Of a stretch of 64,000 bases of DNA, positions 34,474 through 43,718 are shown piece by piece. The first letter of the stretch is position 1; the number at the start of each line of letters is the position of its first letter. Location: NCBI RefSeq assembly GCF_000519185.1, contig NZ_JAFA01000002.1, forward strand, positions 310,001 through 374,000. The letters are read 5' to 3'. The notes under the pieces are model-generated. The model saw nothing but the letters and a program-made list of their open reading frames with translations, was not told the DNA's origin and ran no database searches. Position numbers and translations under genes: made by a program. The stretch comes from Paraburkholderia nodosa DSM 21604 (GTDB lineage Bacteria; Pseudomonadota; Gammaproteobacteria; Burkholderiales; Burkholderiaceae).

Positions 34474-35334
34474 TCAGGGTTGACCGGCTTCGCCGTCGAG
34501 GCACGCGCGCAGTGTGGTCCACTGCAGCTGGCGTTCGGCGGCGGCGCTCAGGAGCGGCGGCAGCACGTCGAGCACGAGCGGCTTGCCGCGCGCGTCGCGC
34601 GCCGCGTGGCCGTCGTGCACGAGCAGGATATCGCGCGCAGCGAGGCCATCGAGCAAGCGGTGCGTGACCTTGCCGGCGTCTTTCGCGCAGGTGTCGAAGC
34701 CGCGCCGCGTCCAGCTCGCGAGGTGCAGGCCGAGGCCGCACAGCACCGGCTCGAGGAACGGATTGCGCAGGCCCGCCGGTGCGCGGAAAAAGCGCGGCGG
34801 CGTACCCGCGATTTCGGTGAGCGTGCGCTGCGCCGCCGCGATCTCGCGCTTCATCACCAGCGGCCCCGAGAGCGAAAACGTATGCCGATGGCGCTGGCTA
34901 TGGTTCTCCACGGCGTGGCCGCGCGCCACGATCGCTTCGACCAGATGCGGGTAGCGTTGCGCCAGCTCGCCGATACAGAAGAACGTTGCGCGCGCGTCGA
35001 AACGATCAAGCAGGTCGAGCACGCGCGGAGTCACTTCGGGGTCCGGACCATCGTCGATGGTGAGCGCGATGCGCTGCCCCGCGTGTTCGGGCAGGCGCGT
35101 CCAGTTCGGGCCGAGCAGCGCGCTGCGCGGCCACAGCCCCGCGGCGGTCAGCGCGAGATGCGAGGCCACCACGCTGCCCGCGGCCCACGGCCACGCGTGC
35201 GGCTGCGCGACCAGGGCGGCGGCCGCGCCCGCATGCAGCGCCGCCGCGCCGCCAATGAAGGGCGACGGCTTCCAGCGGCGCGCCGTGGCGGACGCGGGCG
35301 TCACACGCGTAGCGGGCAACGAAGCCGAGTTCAT
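34474..35334 (-). CDS. Polysaccharide deacetylase (NodB-type) with N-terminal membrane segments
   Basis: 286 residues. Two hydrophobic segments (about 27-68) anchor it to the inner membrane. The NodB domain starts with ALTIDDGPDPEVTPRVLDLLDRF (metal-binding Asp pair at 94-95), followed by ARATFFCIG, the second motif ENHSQRH with His145 and His149, the RAPAG loop, and a closing LLVHDGH. These are the residues for metal-dependent deacetylation of N- or O-acetyl groups. Its presence inside a polyene-lipid operon suggests modification of a sugar that the cluster's glycosyltransferase attaches. Start overlaps the exporter stop by four bases. Confidence 0.9.
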   Translation of the reverse strand: MNSASLPATRVTPASATARRWKPSPFIGGAAALHAGAAAALVAQPHAWPWAAGSVVASHLALTAAGLWPRSALLGPNWTRLPEHAGQRIALTIDDGPDPEVTPRVLDLLDRFDARATFFCIGELAQRYPHLVEAIVARGHAVENHSQRHRHTFSLSGPLVMKREIAAAQRTLTEIAGTPPRFFRAPAGLRNPFLEPVLCGLGLHLASWTRRGFDTCAKDAGKVTHRLLDGLAARDILLVHDGHAARDARGKPLVLDVLPPLLSAAAERQLQWTTLRACLDGEAGQP

Positions 35335-37883
35335 GCGCGGCCTCCGTGCGGGTGGGTCATCTGTGCGCGTTCGGTGCGCGGGCGCGCGGGCCGCTGCTGC
35401 TCAGGGGTATCGGCGGCCACGTGCGCCTCAGCGCTGCTGCGCACGAGCGGCGGCGCGAGAATCGCCGCGAACACGAGCGCGAGCATCGCGCCAGGCCCGA
35501 CCGTCAGCCCGAACGTTTCGAGCAGCGGCACATGAGACAGCGAGAGCAGGCCGAAGCCCGCCACCGTTGCGAGATTGGCGACGAGCAGCGAGACGAGCGT
35601 GCGCGGCGTGATGCCCGCTTCGCCGTCGCGCTTGCAGAAGAACAGCGCATAGTTCGAGCCCACCGCGACGATGAGCAGCATGCCGACCAGATGCAGAATG
35701 GTGAGCGATACGCCCGCCAGCGCGAATCCCGCCGCCACGACCAGCACCGCCGCGACGAGCGGCGCGAGCGCACGCGCCGCGCGCGAGACCGAGCGCAGTG
35801 CGAATACCAGCAGCGCGACAATGACGACGAAACCCGCGAGCGAGAGGCGAATATCTTCGTGCACATAGTCCACGTACATGCGGTCGGCTTCGGCCTTCAT
35901 GTCGACGAAGAGTGCGCCCGGCACGTCCGCACGGGCGACGGCGTCGCTCACGGAACTGGCGTCGAGGCTCGGCGTATTCACGGCCTGGGCGGCCTGTGCG
36001 CTTTGTGAATGGCGCGGCGCGCGCAAGGCGAGCATGGCGCTCCATTGGCCGTCGCGCTGGGTCAGGAGCGCATCGACGGCGAGCGCCATCGACGTGTCCT
36101 TGAGGTCCGCGCGCGTGATGAGCGGCGCGTTGCGCGCCGCCTCGACGTCGGCGAGGAACGGCGTGAAGGCGTCGGGCCTCACGTCCACCGGCTGGTTCCT
36201 GATCGCCGCCTGCAGGCGCGCCGCGAGCACGTCCTTGCCGGGCAGGCTCGCGAGACGCGCACGCTGGGTGGCGTCGCTCGGCAGGTAGCGCGCAGGGCTC
36301 TCAAAGCCGCCCAGCACGCCACGGTCGACCAGCGGCTGCAACTGCGCGCCGACCTTCTCCGCGCCTTCGAGCGCGGCCTGCTCGCTCGCGGCCGGAATCA
36401 CCACGAGATAGCGCACGTCGGGCGCGCCCACGTCGGCGCGCAGGCGCGTATCGAGCGCCTGGCTCGCGGCGGGCACGGGGCTCAAGGAGGAAAGCTCGTG
36501 GCTCCAGAGGTCGTCGCGATGCAGCCAGAGCGACGCCAGCGCGGCGAGCACGAGCGCCGCGAGCGGCCAGCGCAGGCGCGGCGCGGCGTGAGCCAGGCGC
36601 GCCAGCGCCGCGCCGATGCGCGACACATCGCGGATCGCGACTGCGCCGCCACACAGCCGCGGCAGCACGAAGCGCGTGACGAGCGCGGCGCTTACGAGGC
36701 CCGCAATCGAATAGAGCCCGAGTTGCACGAGGCCGGGGAAGCCCGAGAACAGCATCGTCGCGAAGCCGCACACCGAGGTCAGCACACCAAGGCGGATGGT
36801 CGGCCAGTAAGCGGCGAGCCAGGCGCGCATCGTCTCGCGGCCCTGCGGTGTGCCGCGCGGGCCGCCCTGCGACGACTGCACGAACAGATAGATCGAGTAG
36901 TCCACCGCCTCGCCCATCAGCGTCGTGCCGAAGCCGAGCGTCAAGCCATGCACCGTGCCGAACACGAGCGAAACCGTGGCAATGCCCGCCGCCACGCCCG
37001 AGAACACCGGCAAGAGCCCGAGCCCCAGCGTGCGCGGCGAGCGGTACAGCGTGAGCAGCAGCGCGACGATCAGCACGAGGCTCAGGGTGGAGAGGCGTTC
37101 CACGTCATGGCGAATGGCGTCGCGCGTGGCGACCCCGAACACGCCCGGCCCTGTCAACGATACCTGGTATGCCGAAGCATTGGGCAAGGTGCGCGTGGCG
37201 GCGGCGAAGGCGGCGCGCACGGCGTCGATGGCGTGGGACTGGGCGTCGGTGTCGGAGCCGGCGGCCGCCGTTTGCGCCACCAGCACGGCGCGCCGGCCGT
37301 CGCGCGAGGCCCATACGCCGCCGCGGCTCGCAGGCTGCGCCGCGCTGTCGAGCTGGCCGACCATCGCCGCCACTTCGCCCGTCGGGTCGCGCGGCAGCAG
37401 GTCCTTGGCAACCAGCCCCGCCGACGAAGTCAGCAGATCGAGGCTCTCGCCCAGCGCCTCGTGCAGCCCCTGATCCGTGAAGTGTTGCGGCGTGACCGCG
37501 GGGCTCAGCACATAGCGGTGCGCGAACATGAACTGCTCGTCGCGCGCGTCGTTCTGGCCCGAGCCGTTGTGAATCGCCACGAATTGCGGGTCGGCGCGCA
37601 AGCTCGCCGCCACGCGGCGCGAGAGCTCCGCGCGCGTGCTCTCGTAGCCGCCGTCGATACCGATGAGAATGAGCCGGGAAGCCAGACCGTCGCGCAGTTG
37701 ATCGACGAGCACTTGCTGCGTGGGGCTCGGCGAGCGCGGCAGAAACGCCGAGAGATCGGCGGTGAAGTTCGCGCGGCCGATCGCCACCGCGCACGCGACG
37801 AGGCACAGCAGCCACACCGCAACGGCGCGGCGCTGCACGAGCGCGAAGCCGCGCGCAAGGACCGGATGGGCGCGCGGGTCCAT
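35331..37883 (-). CDS. MMPL/RND-family exporter
   Basis: 850 residues with about twelve membrane helices and two large periplasmic loops, the RND/MMPL plan. Motifs include AFLPRSPSPTQQVLVDQLRDGLASRLILIGIDG near the N-terminus, GFGTTLMGEAVDYSIYLFVQ in the first membrane core and VGSNYALFFCKRD in the second, matching the predicted exporters found in aryl-polyene clusters. It probably moves the lipid product, or an intermediate, across the inner membrane with the LolA-like carrier next to it. It overlaps or abuts both neighbours in the operon. Confidence 0.92.
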   Translation of the reverse strand: MDPRAHPVLARGFALVQRRAVAVWLLCLVACAVAIGRANFTADLSAFLPRSPSPTQQVLVDQLRDGLASRLILIGIDGGYESTRAELSRRVAASLRADPQFVAIHNGSGQNDARDEQFMFAHRYVLSPAVTPQHFTDQGLHEALGESLDLLTSSAGLVAKDLLPRDPTGEVAAMVGQLDSAAQPASRGGVWASRDGRRAVLVAQTAAAGSDTDAQSHAIDAVRAAFAAATRTLPNASAYQVSLTGPGVFGVATRDAIRHDVERLSTLSLVLIVALLLTLYRSPRTLGLGLLPVFSGVAAGIATVSLVFGTVHGLTLGFGTTLMGEAVDYSIYLFVQSSQGGPRGTPQGRETMRAWLAAYWPTIRLGVLTSVCGFATMLFSGFPGLVQLGLYSIAGLVSAALVTRFVLPRLCGGAVAIRDVSRIGAALARLAHAAPRLRWPLAALVLAALASLWLHRDDLWSHELSSLSPVPAASQALDTRLRADVGAPDVRYLVVIPAASEQAALEGAEKVGAQLQPLVDRGVLGGFESPARYLPSDATQRARLASLPGKDVLAARLQAAIRNQPVDVRPDAFTPFLADVEAARNAPLITRADLKDTSMALAVDALLTQRDGQWSAMLALRAPRHSQSAQAAQAVNTPSLDASSVSDAVARADVPGALFVDMKAEADRMYVDYVHEDIRLSLAGFVVIVALLVFALRSVSRAARALAPLVAAVLVVAAGFALAGVSLTILHLVGMLLIVAVGSNYALFFCKRDGEAGITPRTLVSLLVANLATVAGFGLLSLSHVPLLETFGLTVGPGAMLALVFAAILAPPLVRSSAEAHVAADTPEQQRPARPRTERAQMTHPHGGRA

Positions 37884-38536
37884 CAGTTCGCGTCCGCGGT
37901 AAGGGCGTGCAGGCGCATCACCGAATGATCGCCGTCTGCCTGCTGGATCGCGACGCTGCGCATCGCGTCGCGCGTGCCGTCTATCGTGATCGTGCTCACC
38001 ACCTTGCGCATGCGCGAGTCGAGCGGCGTGAGCGTGAGCGTCCAGTCATCGCCCTCACCCGTGAGCGCGACCTTGTACACCTGCTCCAGCGCGAAGCGGT
38101 TGCCCGCGAGCGTCGCACGGATGCTCTCGATGAACGCGCCCAGCTCCGGATAGCGCGCGAGCGCCAGCGTGTATTTGTGGTTCTCGCGCTGCACGGTCAA
38201 CATGTCGCCATCCACCACGAGGTGCTCGGGCTTCGGGTTCTGCGTGATCTTTTCCAGATGATCGGGCGCGACGAACACGAGTTCGCCCGACGACTCCACG
38301 GGCTGCGTGGCGATCGAGAGGTACTTCGTCTCGGTGAAGCTCGCGCGGCCGGACTTGTGCTGCGCGAGCGTGGACATCAGGCGGTCGAGCGTCCAGGCGG
38401 GCTGCGCCGTTTCGGCAGCCTGTGCCGGCACGACAGGCGCGGCCGCCGTCATAATGGAAGCGGCGATGAAAGCGGCGCTCGCCAGCACACGCAGGCAGCG
38501 CGCGCGCAAGGTTGCGAAACGGCGGTTCGCGCTCAT
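37883..38536 (-). CDS. LolA-like outer membrane lipoprotein carrier protein
   Basis: 217 residues from ATG 38536, overlapping the acyltransferase stop (ATGA). A long signal peptide ends near VPAQA-AE. The mature part has the LolA-like half-barrel pattern: LMSTLAQHKSGRASFTETKYLS, SSGELVFVAPDHLEKITQNPKPEHLVVDGDMLTVQREN and DWTLTLTPLDSRMRKVVSTITIDG. In polyene-lipid clusters a LolA homologue acts in the periplasm, presumably carrying the hydrophobic product to the outer membrane. It is directly followed by the MMPL exporter gene. Confidence 0.88.
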   Translation of the reverse strand: MSANRRFATLRARCLRVLASAAFIAASIMTAAAPVVPAQAAETAQPAWTLDRLMSTLAQHKSGRASFTETKYLSIATQPVESSGELVFVAPDHLEKITQNPKPEHLVVDGDMLTVQRENHKYTLALARYPELGAFIESIRATLAGNRFALEQVYKVALTGEGDDWTLTLTPLDSRMRKVVSTITIDGTRDAMRSVAIQQADGDHSVMRLHALTADAN

Positions 38537-39582
38537 GCGTCGGTCACCTCGCGCACGGGAAGCTCGGCATGGGGGCGCGTCTCGCGGCGGCGCAGCGGGG
38601 CCGGCGCCGGCGCACGGGGCGCAACGCTTGCCGGTGCCGGCGCGGGTGCCGGTGCGCCAGCCTTCGCGCCCTGCATGCCGCCCTGCCAGAAGTCGTAGTA
38701 GTTGAACCAGTTGTACGGCGCCATGCGGCAATAGCGGTCGAGCAGCGTGACGTAGCGCACGAGCGCCGCGTCGATGGCGCGCTGGCGCGACTCGCGCGGC
38801 ACGTCGGTGAAGTCCGCCAGCGTTTCGAAGTGCACGTCGTAGCGGTTGCCGCCGCGATACAGGCCCGTCATGAAGAGCACCGGGCGCTTGAGCATCGCCG
38901 CCATGTAGAGCGGCCCGAGCGGGAACGCCGCCGGCTCGCCGAGAAACGCCATGCGCCGCATGGTGGCGGTGTCGCCGGCGAGCAGCGTGCGGTCCGCGAG
39001 CATGCCCACCATGCAGTTCTGGTCAAGACGCTCGTGCACTTTCAGCATCGAACCGACCTGGCCGAGCCCGATCACTTCGGGCTTCGCCGCGGGATTCACG
39101 GCGGCGAGTGTCGCGTTGATCTTCTGCGCGTTCTCTTCGTACATCGTCACGACCACGCGCAGGTCGGGCCGCGTGCGGCCGAGCGCACGCACGATCTCGA
39201 AGCTGCCGAGATGCGCGCCCATCAGGAACACGCCGCGCCCCTTGGCGAGCGTCTCGTCCACGAGCGTATGGCCGTGCGGGCGGATATCGAACATGTCGAA
39301 GCGCGCGTTGGCCAGATAGATGCGGTCGTGGATCGTCGAGGCAAACGTGAACACGTGTCGGTACACGTCGCGCCAGTGCGCCGGGCGGCCCAGCACGCGG
39401 CGCAGGTAGTCGCGCGAGGACGCGCACGCGCGCGGCGAAAACAGCACGAAATACAGCGCGATCAAATGCAGCAGCGCGCGGCCCGCGCTGCGGCCGAGGC
39501 GCAGCGAGAGCCACGTCATGACGCGCAGGAGCAGCGTGTTGCTGCGCTCCTGCTGGTTCGCCCAGTCGGTGCGCTTTGTCAT
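38533..39582 (-). CDS. Lysophospholipid / lipid A acyltransferase-family protein
   Basis: 349 residues. LpxL/HtrB-type acyltransferase: an N-terminal membrane anchor (LLHLIALYFVLFSPRACASSRDYLRRVLG), catalytic GAHLGSFEIVRALG in place of the usual HxxxxD/E, PAKPEVIGLGQVGSMLKVHERLDQNCMVGMLADRTL, and PLGPLYMAAMLKRPVLFMTGLY. A Pro/Ala repeat region near the C-terminus (about 300-330) is unusual and probably unstructured. In aryl-polyene clusters this enzyme is thought to transfer the polyenoyl chain to a lipid or glycan acceptor. Start overlaps the ligase stop by four bases. Confidence 0.9.
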   Translation of the reverse strand: MTKRTDWANQQERSNTLLLRVMTWLSLRLGRSAGRALLHLIALYFVLFSPRACASSRDYLRRVLGRPAHWRDVYRHVFTFASTIHDRIYLANARFDMFDIRPHGHTLVDETLAKGRGVFLMGAHLGSFEIVRALGRTRPDLRVVVTMYEENAQKINATLAAVNPAAKPEVIGLGQVGSMLKVHERLDQNCMVGMLADRTLLAGDTATMRRMAFLGEPAAFPLGPLYMAAMLKRPVLFMTGLYRGGNRYDVHFETLADFTDVPRESRQRAIDAALVRYVTLLDRYCRMAPYNWFNYYDFWQGGMQGAKAGAPAPAPAPASVAPRAPAPAPLRRRETRPHAELPVREVTDA

Positions 39583-41438
39583 GGCTGCGCTCCGGTTTGC
39601 GCGGTTTGCGTGCTCGCGCGCGTGATCGGCTCGGCGCCGGGTGCGTCGGCGGGTTCGTCGCTGATGACGCCGCTCGCGACATCGCGCGCGCCCGCACGCA
39701 GCGTGAAGCGGATCGCGCCGCTCGCCGCCGCGTCCCAGGCGAGGTCGAGCGTTTCGCCGGGCGCGGCCGGGCTCAGGAATTTCGCGGTGCTGAGCTTGAA
39801 CGTGGTGAACGGCCGGTTCAGCGCGTCGCCGATCGCGTCGATGGCGTGATCGAGCAGCACGACGCCGGGCACGATCGGGTGGCCCGGGAAGTGGCCGGGC
39901 AGTGCGGGATGATCGGCGGGAATCGTGAACGAAAGCGTGGACGCCGGTTTGGCCAAAACGTCGCCCGCTACCTTCGCGGCCGGCGCGAGGCCGCCGCGCA
40001 TCTGCCGCGCGACGAACGCCGCGAGCACGTCGTGCGGCAGCTTGCCGGTGTCGTTGCGCGGCAGCGCATCGACGAACAGCAGCGGACGCGGCAGAAACGC
40101 GCGATCGATGCGCTCGCGCAGCGCGCGCTGCAGCCCGGCGAGCGCAAGCGTCGGCGCGACCACGAGCGCGACGAGGCGCTGCACGACGTCGTGGCCCGTG
40201 TGCGCGTCGTGCTCGAGGTGGTCAGGCATGAAGAACACGCCGTCCACCACGCCCGGAATCGCGTTGAGCTGATGGTTGAGGTAGGCGAGCGAGGTCCGTT
40301 TGCCCGCGATGTTGATGAGGTCAGCCTTACGCCCGTGCAACAGGAAACGCTGCGCATCGAGCAGTTCGATGGCGTCGCCCATCGGCACCGGCGCTTCCAC
40401 GTGGCCGCCCGAGACCCACATCGTCGGGCCTTCGTCGTCCGGAGCCGCGCTTTCGCGCGCTTCGAAACGAACCTTCGGGAACAGTTGCCACGTCGCCCCC
40501 TTCGCGGTGCGGCGCGTGGCAATCTGGCCGGTTTCGGTGCTGCCGTAGATTTCGACGAGCGGCGCCTTCAGGCGGGCTTCCGCTTCGAGCGCGAGCTTTT
40601 CCGAGAGCGGCGCGGTGGCGGAGAGCACCAGCTCGGCCTGCGGCAGCGCGTGATCGGTGGCGAGCAGCGCACGCAGATGGATCGGCGAGGTCACGAGCAC
40701 GCGCGGGTGCGGCACCGCTTCGAGTTCATCGCGGATATCGACGGGATAGAACGGCAGCCGGTTGCTGAACGCGAAGCCGCCGATCAGCGGGAGCAGCACG
40801 GTCACCTCGAAGCCGTACATGTGCTGCGGCGGCACCGTGCCGACGATCGTGCAGTCGTGCGCGCCCACCAGGCCGTGCCGCTCGGCCGCCGCGCGCACGC
40901 CCGCCACCAGCACGCCCCACGTCTTGCCATGCGGCACCGGCGCGCCGGTGGACCCCGACGTGAACACGTAGGCCATGACGCGCGAGGCGTCGATCTGCGG
41001 GACGACGAACGGCGCGTCCCCGTCGGCTTCCTGCTGGGCTTCGGGCCAGGCGAAACGCGGCAGGTCAATCGCGCAATCGGGCGCGTCGTGCAGGCAGAAC
41101 GCGTCGGGGGCGAACGCGGCGAGCTGGCGCACCGTCTCCGGCGTCTGCGTGGAGGGCAGCAGGCTGATGCGGCCGGAGACGAGCGCCGCGCACAGGCCCA
41201 CGGTGAAGCGGTAGCGGTCGCGGCAGACGTTGAACACGTGGCCGCCCGCCGGCAGCGCCGCGGCCACACGCGTGACATCGGCGAGGAACGCGCGCACCGT
41301 GACGGGCGCGCCGTCGCGCCAGGCAATGACCTGGTCGGGCGACGTATGAAAAACGAGCGGATGTGTCTGCATAACTTCAGTCAATACGGATTCCTGCGTT
41401 GTTCCCTGCCTGGCCTCAGGCTGGCGAGCGGCATCCAT
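39579..41438 (-). CDS. Acyl-ACP ligase (AMP-forming) fused to a FabA/FabZ-like dehydratase domain
   Basis: 619 residues from ATG 41438, two bases after the preceding stop; ATG 41372 (MQTHPLVFHTSPDQ, 597 residues) is an alternative. Residues up to about 470 are an adenylate-forming enzyme: AYVFTSGSTGAPVPHGKTWG, PPQHMYGFEVTVLLPLIGGFAF, VEIYGSTETGQIATRR, LLHGRKADLINIAGKRTSLAYLN and RNDTGKLPHD. The last about 120 residues are a hot-dog dehydratase (FTIPADHPALPGHFPGHPIVPGVVLLDHAIDAIG) with the catalytic-type GHFPGxPIVPG motif. It should load the starter acid onto the ACP and dehydrate intermediates. Separate proteins are commoner; the fusion is in frame. Confidence 0.9.
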   Translation of the reverse strand: MDAARQPEARQGTTQESVLTEVMQTHPLVFHTSPDQVIAWRDGAPVTVRAFLADVTRVAAALPAGGHVFNVCRDRYRFTVGLCAALVSGRISLLPSTQTPETVRQLAAFAPDAFCLHDAPDCAIDLPRFAWPEAQQEADGDAPFVVPQIDASRVMAYVFTSGSTGAPVPHGKTWGVLVAGVRAAAERHGLVGAHDCTIVGTVPPQHMYGFEVTVLLPLIGGFAFSNRLPFYPVDIRDELEAVPHPRVLVTSPIHLRALLATDHALPQAELVLSATAPLSEKLALEAEARLKAPLVEIYGSTETGQIATRRTAKGATWQLFPKVRFEARESAAPDDEGPTMWVSGGHVEAPVPMGDAIELLDAQRFLLHGRKADLINIAGKRTSLAYLNHQLNAIPGVVDGVFFMPDHLEHDAHTGHDVVQRLVALVVAPTLALAGLQRALRERIDRAFLPRPLLFVDALPRNDTGKLPHDVLAAFVARQMRGGLAPAAKVAGDVLAKPASTLSFTIPADHPALPGHFPGHPIVPGVVLLDHAIDAIGDALNRPFTTFKLSTAKFLSPAAPGETLDLAWDAAASGAIRFTLRAGARDVASGVISDEPADAPGAEPITRASTQTAQTGAQP

Positions 41439-41440
41439 GA

Positions 41441-42097
41441 TCAGGAATGCTCCGCGTGCGCCTGGCTCGTCTGCCGGTATGCGCGAATCGCGTCGAGCAT
41501 GCCGGCATTCGGCTCGCCAGGCAGCACGAAACGCCTGCATGCGTGCTCGGCGACGAACATCACCGCCACGAGCGGCAACGCCAGATAGTTGGCGAATGTC
41601 GACCAAGCGACGATCGGTGCAACCGCGAACATCAGCGTCGAAACGCCGGCAATCGCGACGAAAAAGAGCGTCCACGCGAGCGTGATCTGGCGCGTATAGC
41701 GCGCGACGGCCGGCGTCAGCGCGCCGCCGTGGATCATCGACGCGAACTGCGTGCAAAGCGGCACGCGCCCCGCCGCGAGCGTGCGCCCGAACAGCAGCGC
41801 CATCGCGAGGTTGAAGCTGACATGCTCCAGATACAGTCCCCATTCAAAGTGCAAAGCAAGCGGCGTGCGCATGAACCATAGCGCGAGCACCACGAGCGTC
41901 CAGAGCGGCAGCAGCCACGCCCGGCGCGGCGAGCTCGCGGCGGCGGCCAGCGCGATTGCGAGCGGGGGCACGAGCGCCATGGCAAGGCCGAAGCCGTGCG
42001 CGCCCGGCGTCGCCACCGCGTAGTGCGCCCCGACTTGCCAGGCGGCCACCGCCGCCACGCCAAGCGCCGCGCGCGCCACCGCAGCCACGGCGCTCAT
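41441..42097 (-). CDS. Polytopic membrane protein of the aryl-polyene cluster type
   Basis: 218 residues from ATG 42097 with GGAGGCGGGCG upstream. About six membrane helices; VPLCTQFASMIHGGALTPAVARYTRQITLAWTLFFVAI is the characteristic stretch of the COG4648-like proteins found in aryl-polyene and related clusters. Their function is not established; a role in membrane assembly or transport of the product is usually suggested. It is the first gene of the ten-gene minus-strand operon, facing the ACP gene across a divergent promoter region. Confidence 0.85.
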   Translation of the reverse strand: MSAVAAVARAALGVAAVAAWQVGAHYAVATPGAHGFGLAMALVPPLAIALAAAASSPRRAWLLPLWTLVVLALWFMRTPLALHFEWGLYLEHVSFNLAMALLFGRTLAAGRVPLCTQFASMIHGGALTPAVARYTRQITLAWTLFFVAIAGVSTLMFAVAPIVAWSTFANYLALPLVAVMFVAEHACRRFVLPGEPNAGMLDAIRAYRQTSQAHAEHS

Positions 42098-42621
42098 CGC
42101 CCGCCTCCGCGTACGCGCGCGCCAGCCTGCCGTGCGCACGGCGCCGGCGGGCGTATGGCCCCGGTGCGCCCCAGGGCGGTCTGGCTGAGCGAAGAAGGCA
42201 TCTGGCAAATATCGCAAATGAAGTCGTAAGTGAATCGTAGGGTGTGGCAAGCGCCACGAAACATCATAAGAAAGGCAAGTATCGGGCCGGTTTCTTGCAA
42301 GCCTGTTCGGGCACGCACATTTTAAGATTGGCGGGACCCGATCACCTGTCCTGCCAGACGCCGGTTTGTAACTGAATGTTCGGAATCGCGCCAGGCAGGG
42401 CTTTTGTCCGATCCAGACAGGCCCGAAGCCGTGCAAGCGTCTCGCGCGTTCCGATCCCAAAAATGCGCGCCGCCTGGCACCGACCCTCTGTAACCCTTTC
42501 GTCTGGGAGCACGGTATACGCACCGATACCCTTCACTTAGAATCCTGGTAACTTTTACATCAAACGAACCCTAAAAACGGGCGGCCGCCGCTTTTGGCCC
42601 GCACGCCCGGAGAGCCCACGC
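42098..42621. promoter_or_regulatory. Divergent control region of the biosynthetic cluster
   Basis: 524 bases with no gene I can support, though a 64-codon minus-strand frame at 42342-42536 is open. It separates the minus-strand operon from the plus-strand ACP-ketoreductase-glycosyltransferase genes and is AT-richer around 42180-42320, where the promoters must lie. An imperfect repeat GTGGCAAGCGCCAC (about 42244-42257) is a possible operator. Confidence 0.45.
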
Positions 42622-42885
42622 ATGATGAACGCACTGGAACAAGAGCTCGCCACGCAGATCGTGAAAGAGCTGAATCTCGAAGATGTCTCGCTCGACGAAG
42701 TGAGCGCCGACACCCCGCTCTACGGCGAAGGCTTCGGGCTCGACTCGATCGACATTCTGGAAATTGCGCTGCTGATCTCGAAGAAGTACGGCTTCGAACT
42801 GCGCTCGGACAATCCGGAAAACGAAAAGATCTTCGCGACGCTCGGCACGCTGGCCGCCTATGTCGCGGCGCACCGCGTGCGCTGA
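42622..42885 (+). CDS. Acyl carrier protein
   Basis: 87 residues, tandem ATGs (42622, 42625) with CGGAGAG upstream. A typical ACP four-helix sequence: LEQELATQIVKELNLEDVSLDEVSADTPLYGEGFGLDSIDILEIALLISKKYG. Ser42 in the GLDSID motif is the phosphopantetheine attachment site. The acidic helix II is intact. It should carry the growing polyene chain. Aryl-polyene clusters usually encode two ACPs; only one is visible here. Confidence 0.95.
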   Translation: MMNALEQELATQIVKELNLEDVSLDEVSADTPLYGEGFGLDSIDILEIALLISKKYGFELRSDNPENEKIFATLGTLAAYVAAHRVR

Positions 42886-42956
42886 CGTGCGCGGCGCGCG
42901 GTGCCATGACTGCCGGCGCTGGCCAGCACCTGGCCAGGATTGAGGGAGGAAACCCC

Positions 42957-43673
42957 ATGCGTGCACTCGTGACAGGCGGCAGCGGCGCACTCGGGCAGGC
43001 CATCAGCGTTGCGCTCGCGCAGGCGGGCCACGAGGTCTGGGTGCACGCGAACCGGCGGCTGGCCGAGGCCGAGGCCGTCGCGCAGCGCATCGTCGCGGCG
43101 GGCGGCAGCGCGCACGCCATTGCCTTCGACGTGACCGACGCCGACGCGGCCGAAGCCGCGCTCGCGCGGCTAGTGGAAGACGCGCCCGTGCAGATCCTGG
43201 TGAACAACGCGGGCATTCACGACGACGCGCCGCTAGTCGGCATGCGGCGGGAGCAATGGCACCGCGTGATCGACGTCTCGCTCAACGGCTTTTTCAACGT
43301 GACCCAGCCGCTTCTCATGCCGATGATCCGCACGCGCCGCGGACGCATCGTCAACATCGCCTCGCTCGCCGGTGTGATGGGCAATCGCGGCCAGGCGAAC
43401 TACGCGGCGGCGAAGGCCGGCCTGATCGGCGCGACGAAATCGCTCTCGCTGGAGCTGGCTTCGCGCGGCATCACCGTGAACGCCGTGGCGCCCGGCATTA
43501 TCGCCACGCCGATGGCGGAGCACGCGTTTCCCGCCGAGCGCATCAAGCAGCTCGTGCCCGCGCAGCGCGCGGGCCAGCCGGCGGAAGTCGCGGGCATGGT
43601 GGCGTACCTGGTGTCCGACGCGGCCGCCTACGTAACAGGGCAAGTGCTCTCGATCAACGGCGGCCTGGCTTGA
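42957..43673 (+). CDS. 3-oxoacyl-ACP reductase (FabG-like)
   Basis: 238 residues from ATG 42957, with GGGAGGAAACCCC upstream. SDR fold: MRALVTGGSGALGQAIS (NADP motif), NNAGIHDDAPL, catalytic Ser in NIASLAGVMGNRGQ, Tyr-Lys in NYAAAKAGLIGATKSLSLELA, and the end YVTGQVLSINGGLA. It reduces the 3-oxoacyl-ACP made by the ketosynthase to 3-hydroxyacyl-ACP before dehydration. It lies 71 bases after the ACP gene on the same strand. Confidence 0.94.
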   Translation: MRALVTGGSGALGQAISVALAQAGHEVWVHANRRLAEAEAVAQRIVAAGGSAHAIAFDVTDADAAEAALARLVEDAPVQILVNNAGIHDDAPLVGMRREQWHRVIDVSLNGFFNVTQPLLMPMIRTRRGRIVNIASLAGVMGNRGQANYAAAKAGLIGATKSLSLELASRGITVNAVAPGIIATPMAEHAFPAERIKQLVPAQRAGQPAEVAGMVAYLVSDAAAYVTGQVLSINGGLA

Positions 43674-43718
43674 ACACGCGGCGCGTTTTCCGCTGCTGCA
43701 TCCTCTGAGGAAATACGA

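Noticed and set aside
33379..35535. 718-codon plus-strand frame
   Set aside because: Antisense to the ketosynthase and deacetylase genes, which carry intact catalytic motifs.
42342..42536. 64-codon minus-strand frame in the divergent control region
   Set aside because: No RBS and no recognisable features; it would occupy the promoter region of the cluster. Not excluded, but unsupported.
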